From contig PBUZ01000058.1 of assembly GCA_002728035.1 (NCBI GenBank), forward strand, positions 8,166 through 14,887: 6,722 bases of DNA. The letters are read 5' to 3'. The stretch comes from Methanobacteriota archaeon (GTDB lineage Archaea > Thermoplasmatota > Poseidoniia > Poseidoniales > Poseidoniaceae). The first letter of the stretch is position 1. Each line of letters starts with the position of its first letter. Below the pieces are notes generated by a model, which was not told where the DNA came from, made no database searches, and saw only the letters and a program-made list of their open reading frames with translations. The position numbers and the translations under genes were made by a program. This document shows positions 4,735-6,722 of this stretch, piece by piece.

Positions 4735-6348
4735 ATGTCCACCAGCGTATCGCCAAATGTTGCTATCATCGGCGCAGGGCCCGGAGGCCTTGCTTCCGCC
4801 CTTCTTCTTGCAAAATCAGGTGTTGATGTTACCGTTTTCGAGCGCTCATCCGCCGTCGGCGGTCGCAACAAGGTCTTCGACAGAGACGGTTTCAAGTTTG
4901 ATCTTGGACCCACTTTTTTCCACTACCCAGAAGTAATTGAAGATATTTTCAAAGCTCTCGGCATGGATGCCCACGAGGAATTGAACCTCCACAAACTCGA
5001 CCTCAATTACCGCCTCATCTTTGGACAGGGTGGGCAATTGGACTGCACGAGCGACCTTGAACAAATGACGCAACGCATCGGTGAGCTGTCTGGACAGGAC
5101 AACGCCAACGCCTTCAAGCGCTATGTGGAAGACAACCGAAACAAACTCGCCAAGTCCAAAGCCTGTCTTCAAGAACCGTGGAACGGCCCTACCGACTTGC
5201 TTTCCAAGCGTGCGATGCGTGTCGCAAGCGTCCTGCGTCCACAGCGCTCTGTGGCAAAAGACCTGATGAAACTCTTCGACGACGACCGACTCATGCTCGC
5301 GATGTCGTTCCAAACGAAGTACCTCGGCATGTCGCCGTTCAACTGCCCCAGTCTGTTCACCATGCTCGCCTTCCTCGAGTACGAATACGGCATTTTCCAT
5401 CCCCTCGGAGGACTTGGAAGCGTCAGTGAGCGGATGGCCAGCATCGCCAAGGATCTTGGTGTGACCTTCCGCATGAACGAAGCCGTGGAATCGGTCATCA
5501 TGGACGGCAAGACCATCAAGGGTGTACGCACCCAAAAAGGAGCATTTCTCGCTGACCGTGTCATCATGAACGCCGACTTTGCCAACGGAATGACCCAACT
5601 CTTCCCCGACAACGTCCGCAAGAAATGGAGCAACAAGAAATTGGACAAGAAGAAGTACTCCTGTTCAACCTTCATGCTCTACCTCGGGATTGACCGAACC
5701 TACAACGACCTCCCGCACCACCAAATCTACGCCTCAGCCAATTACGAACAAAATTTGGAAGACATCGAAAAGCACCATAAAATCACCTGGGACGACCCAT
5801 CCGTCTATGTTCAGAATGCATCGGTTACCGACCCCAGTCTGGCCCCGGAGGGGTGCTCAACCGTCTATGCCCTCGTGCCGGTATCGCATGTCCATGAAAA
5901 CATCGACTGGTCAAAGGAAAAAGATGCCTATCGCGACCGCGTTCTGGATCAAATCGAGCAGAAACTCGGCTTTGAAAACCTTCGAGACCACATCGTCACC
6001 GAGATGGTCATCACCCCAGAAGATTGGGGCGACCACTGCTACCGAGGTGCTGTGTTCAACCTCGCCCACGGTCTCGACCAAATGTTGTGGCGACGACCAA
6101 AGAATCAGTTTGACGAGATCAACAACCTCTTCCTCGTTGGTGGCGGAACGCACCCCGGAAGTGGGTTGCCCGTCATCTACGAATCGGCTCGTATCAGCAG
6201 CAAATTGTTGCTCGACAGTTTGGGCATCATCCCTGACTGGAACGGCGTTGACACCTGGTTTGAAAGTCGCCGAAGGTCAAAGCAAGGCCGTGCGGCCCTC
6301 AACAAAACCTCAAAAGAACCTTCCAGCGGAACCCCAACATCGGCTTGA
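4735..6348 (+). CDS. crtI: Phytoene desaturase (CrtI-type carotenoid desaturase)
   Basis: A 537-residue FAD-dependent oxidoreductase that would introduce double bases of conjugation into 15-cis-phytoene, stepwise giving neurosporene or lycopene. The N-terminal dinucleotide-binding fold is VAIIGAGPGGLASALLL (9-25, GxGxxG at 13-18), with the ribose-binding acidic residue in VFER (E36) and then VGGRNK (41-46) and DLGPTFF (56-62). GGLGSVSERMASIAKDLGV is the mid-protein FAD-family motif. The C-terminal carotenoid-desaturase signature LFLVGGGTHPGSGLPVIYES is at 465-484. Length is in the normal CrtI range (about 490-550). ATG 4735 is preferred over ATG 4711 because the latter sits in the TATA box, and the FAD motif begins soon after 4735. 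The next gene is phytoene synthase, which supplies the substrate, so the pathway step is well supported. The number of desaturation steps cannot be read from sequence, and other members of the family (CrtN, CrtD, CrtO-like) are less likely alternatives. Confidence 0.9.
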   Translation: MSTSVSPNVAIIGAGPGGLASALLLAKSGVDVTVFERSSAVGGRNKVFDRDGFKFDLGPTFFHYPEVIEDIFKALGMDAHEELNLHKLDLNYRLIFGQGGQLDCTSDLEQMTQRIGELSGQDNANAFKRYVEDNRNKLAKSKACLQEPWNGPTDLLSKRAMRVASVLRPQRSVAKDLMKLFDDDRLMLAMSFQTKYLGMSPFNCPSLFTMLAFLEYEYGIFHPLGGLGSVSERMASIAKDLGVTFRMNEAVESVIMDGKTIKGVRTQKGAFLADRVIMNADFANGMTQLFPDNVRKKWSNKKLDKKKYSCSTFMLYLGIDRTYNDLPHHQIYASANYEQNLEDIEKHHKITWDDPSVYVQNASVTDPSLAPEGCSTVYALVPVSHVHENIDWSKEKDAYRDRVLDQIEQKLGFENLRDHIVTEMVITPEDWGDHCYRGAVFNLAHGLDQMLWRRPKNQFDEINNLFLVGGGTHPGSGLPVIYESARISSKLLLDSLGIIPDWNGVDTWFESRRRSKQGRAALNKTSKEPSSGTPTSA

Positions 6349-6354
6349 GGTGAT
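6347..6354 (+). promoter_or_regulatory. Ribosome binding site of crtB
   Basis: GAGGTGAT is an eight-base perfect complement to the conserved 3' end of 16S rRNA (ending ATCACCTCC). It overlaps the crtI stop codon and lies three bases before the ATG at 6358. This supports translation of crtB from a joint crtI-crtB mRNA and decides its start. Confidence 0.7.
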
Positions 6355-6357
6355 TCC

Positions 6358-6722
6358 ATGAAGACGCTGCTCCTTGAGAATGCTTACGCCTATTGCGAGG
6401 CGGTGTGCAGGGAGTCGTCAACCACGTTCTATTCGTCGTTCAGTGCCCTCCAACCCGATAAGCGAAGGGCCGTTCATGCGGTGTATGCCCTTTGCCGATG
6501 GGTCGATGACATCGTGGACGGCGATGAGGAGCCCACCGTGCTGGAAACCAATGAGCTCCGTTTGGCAACCGACGAACGACAGCGTCTTGTCGACGAAATC
6601 CACACGGGAAAAACGCCCGTGCTCCCACCGGCCGAACATCGCCGACGCATGATGGCCTTGGTTGAGATTCGACTCAAACTTGCCCGTGCCCATGCTCAAG
6701 AGATTCACTCGAACGACCACCC
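6358..6722 (+). CDS. crtB: Phytoene synthase (squalene/phytoene synthase family), N-terminal part, cut by window edge
   Basis: The first 121 codons of a gene that continues past the right edge. Phytoene synthase joins two geranylgeranyl diphosphate molecules head to head to make phytoene, the committed carotenoid step, using Mg2+ bound by two Asp-rich motifs. The visible N-terminus reads YCEAVCRESSTTFYSSFSAL (12-31), then KRRAVHAVYALCRWVDDIVD (35-54). This is the classic CrtB opening with the first Asp-rich motif DDIVD (50-54). The second Asp-rich motif would lie beyond the window. The SSTTFYSSF sequence favours phytoene synthase over squalene synthase, as does the position nine bases after crtI. 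The start is set by the strong ribosome site overlapping the crtI stop. The C-terminal half is not seen, so completeness and any fused cyclase domain cannot be judged. Confidence 0.92.
   Translation, partial: MKTLLLENAYAYCEAVCRESSTTFYSSFSALQPDKRRAVHAVYALCRWVDDIVDGDEEPTVLETNELRLATDERQRLVDEIHTGKTPVLPPAEHRRRMMALVEIRLKLARAHAQEIHSNDH

Noticed and set aside
4846..5598. 250-codon minus-strand frame inside crtI
   Set aside because: Antisense to a conserved enzyme with intact FAD and desaturase motifs; no recognisable protein and no start signal.
5690..6361. 223-codon plus-strand frame overlapping the end of crtI
   Set aside because: Composition is rich in Ser, Thr, Pro and Arg, as expected for an out-of-frame shadow of crtI, which is intact through its C-terminal motif in this region.
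1..6722. CRISPR array, insertion sequence, phage genes, tRNA or rRNA genes
   Set aside because: No spaced direct repeats, transposase or integrase motifs, or tRNA/rRNA-like stretches were seen; nearly all bases are explained by conserved coding genes.

Overview
The window looks like a stretch of an archaeal chromosome, most plausibly a marine Euryarchaeon of the Marine Group II / Poseidoniales type. Three things point that way. A TrmB-family regulator, a largely archaeal family, lies in the middle. Two promoters have an archaeal layout: a TTTATAT box whose centre is about 26 bases before an ATG, with no Shine-Dalgarno sequence, which suggests leaderless mRNAs. An oligo-T tract stands between operons in place of a hairpin terminator. 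The gene mix (photolyase, carotenoid desaturase and synthase, bacterial-type GTP cyclohydrolase II, ABC1 kinase) also fits a sunlit-ocean archaeon. The lineage is inferred from general knowledge and was not tested by a search.

Layout. On the minus strand (1-826), a Nudix hydrolase is followed, with a 4-base overlap, by a DNA photolyase that runs off the left edge. Bases 827-923 form a divergent promoter region with a near-palindromic TATA element. On the plus strand, 924-4665 is a tight four-gene unit: GTP cyclohydrolase II (ribA), a BCP-like peroxiredoxin with altered active-site residues, a TrmB regulator with a C-terminal V4R-like ligand-binding domain, and an ABC1/UbiB-type atypical kinase. 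Gaps are 10, 0 and 12 bases. Bases 4666-4734 hold T-rich tracts (probable terminator) and a second TATA box. From 4735 onward is a carotenoid operon: phytoene desaturase (crtI), then phytoene synthase (crtB), 9 bases apart, with crtB cut by the right edge.

How the genes may work together. Flavin supply (ribA), a flavin-dependent light-driven DNA repair enzyme (photolyase), a nucleotide clean-up hydrolase, a peroxide-handling redoxin, and FAD-dependent carotenoid synthesis together suggest a photoprotection and light-use neighbourhood. The carotenoid could serve as a pigment or as the precursor of retinal for a rhodopsin, but no cyclase, cleavage oxygenase or rhodopsin gene is visible here. 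The TrmB-V4R protein is a candidate regulator that may sense a hydrophobic or isoprenoid ligand. Coding density is very high, and no mobile elements, RNA genes or CRISPR repeats were seen.
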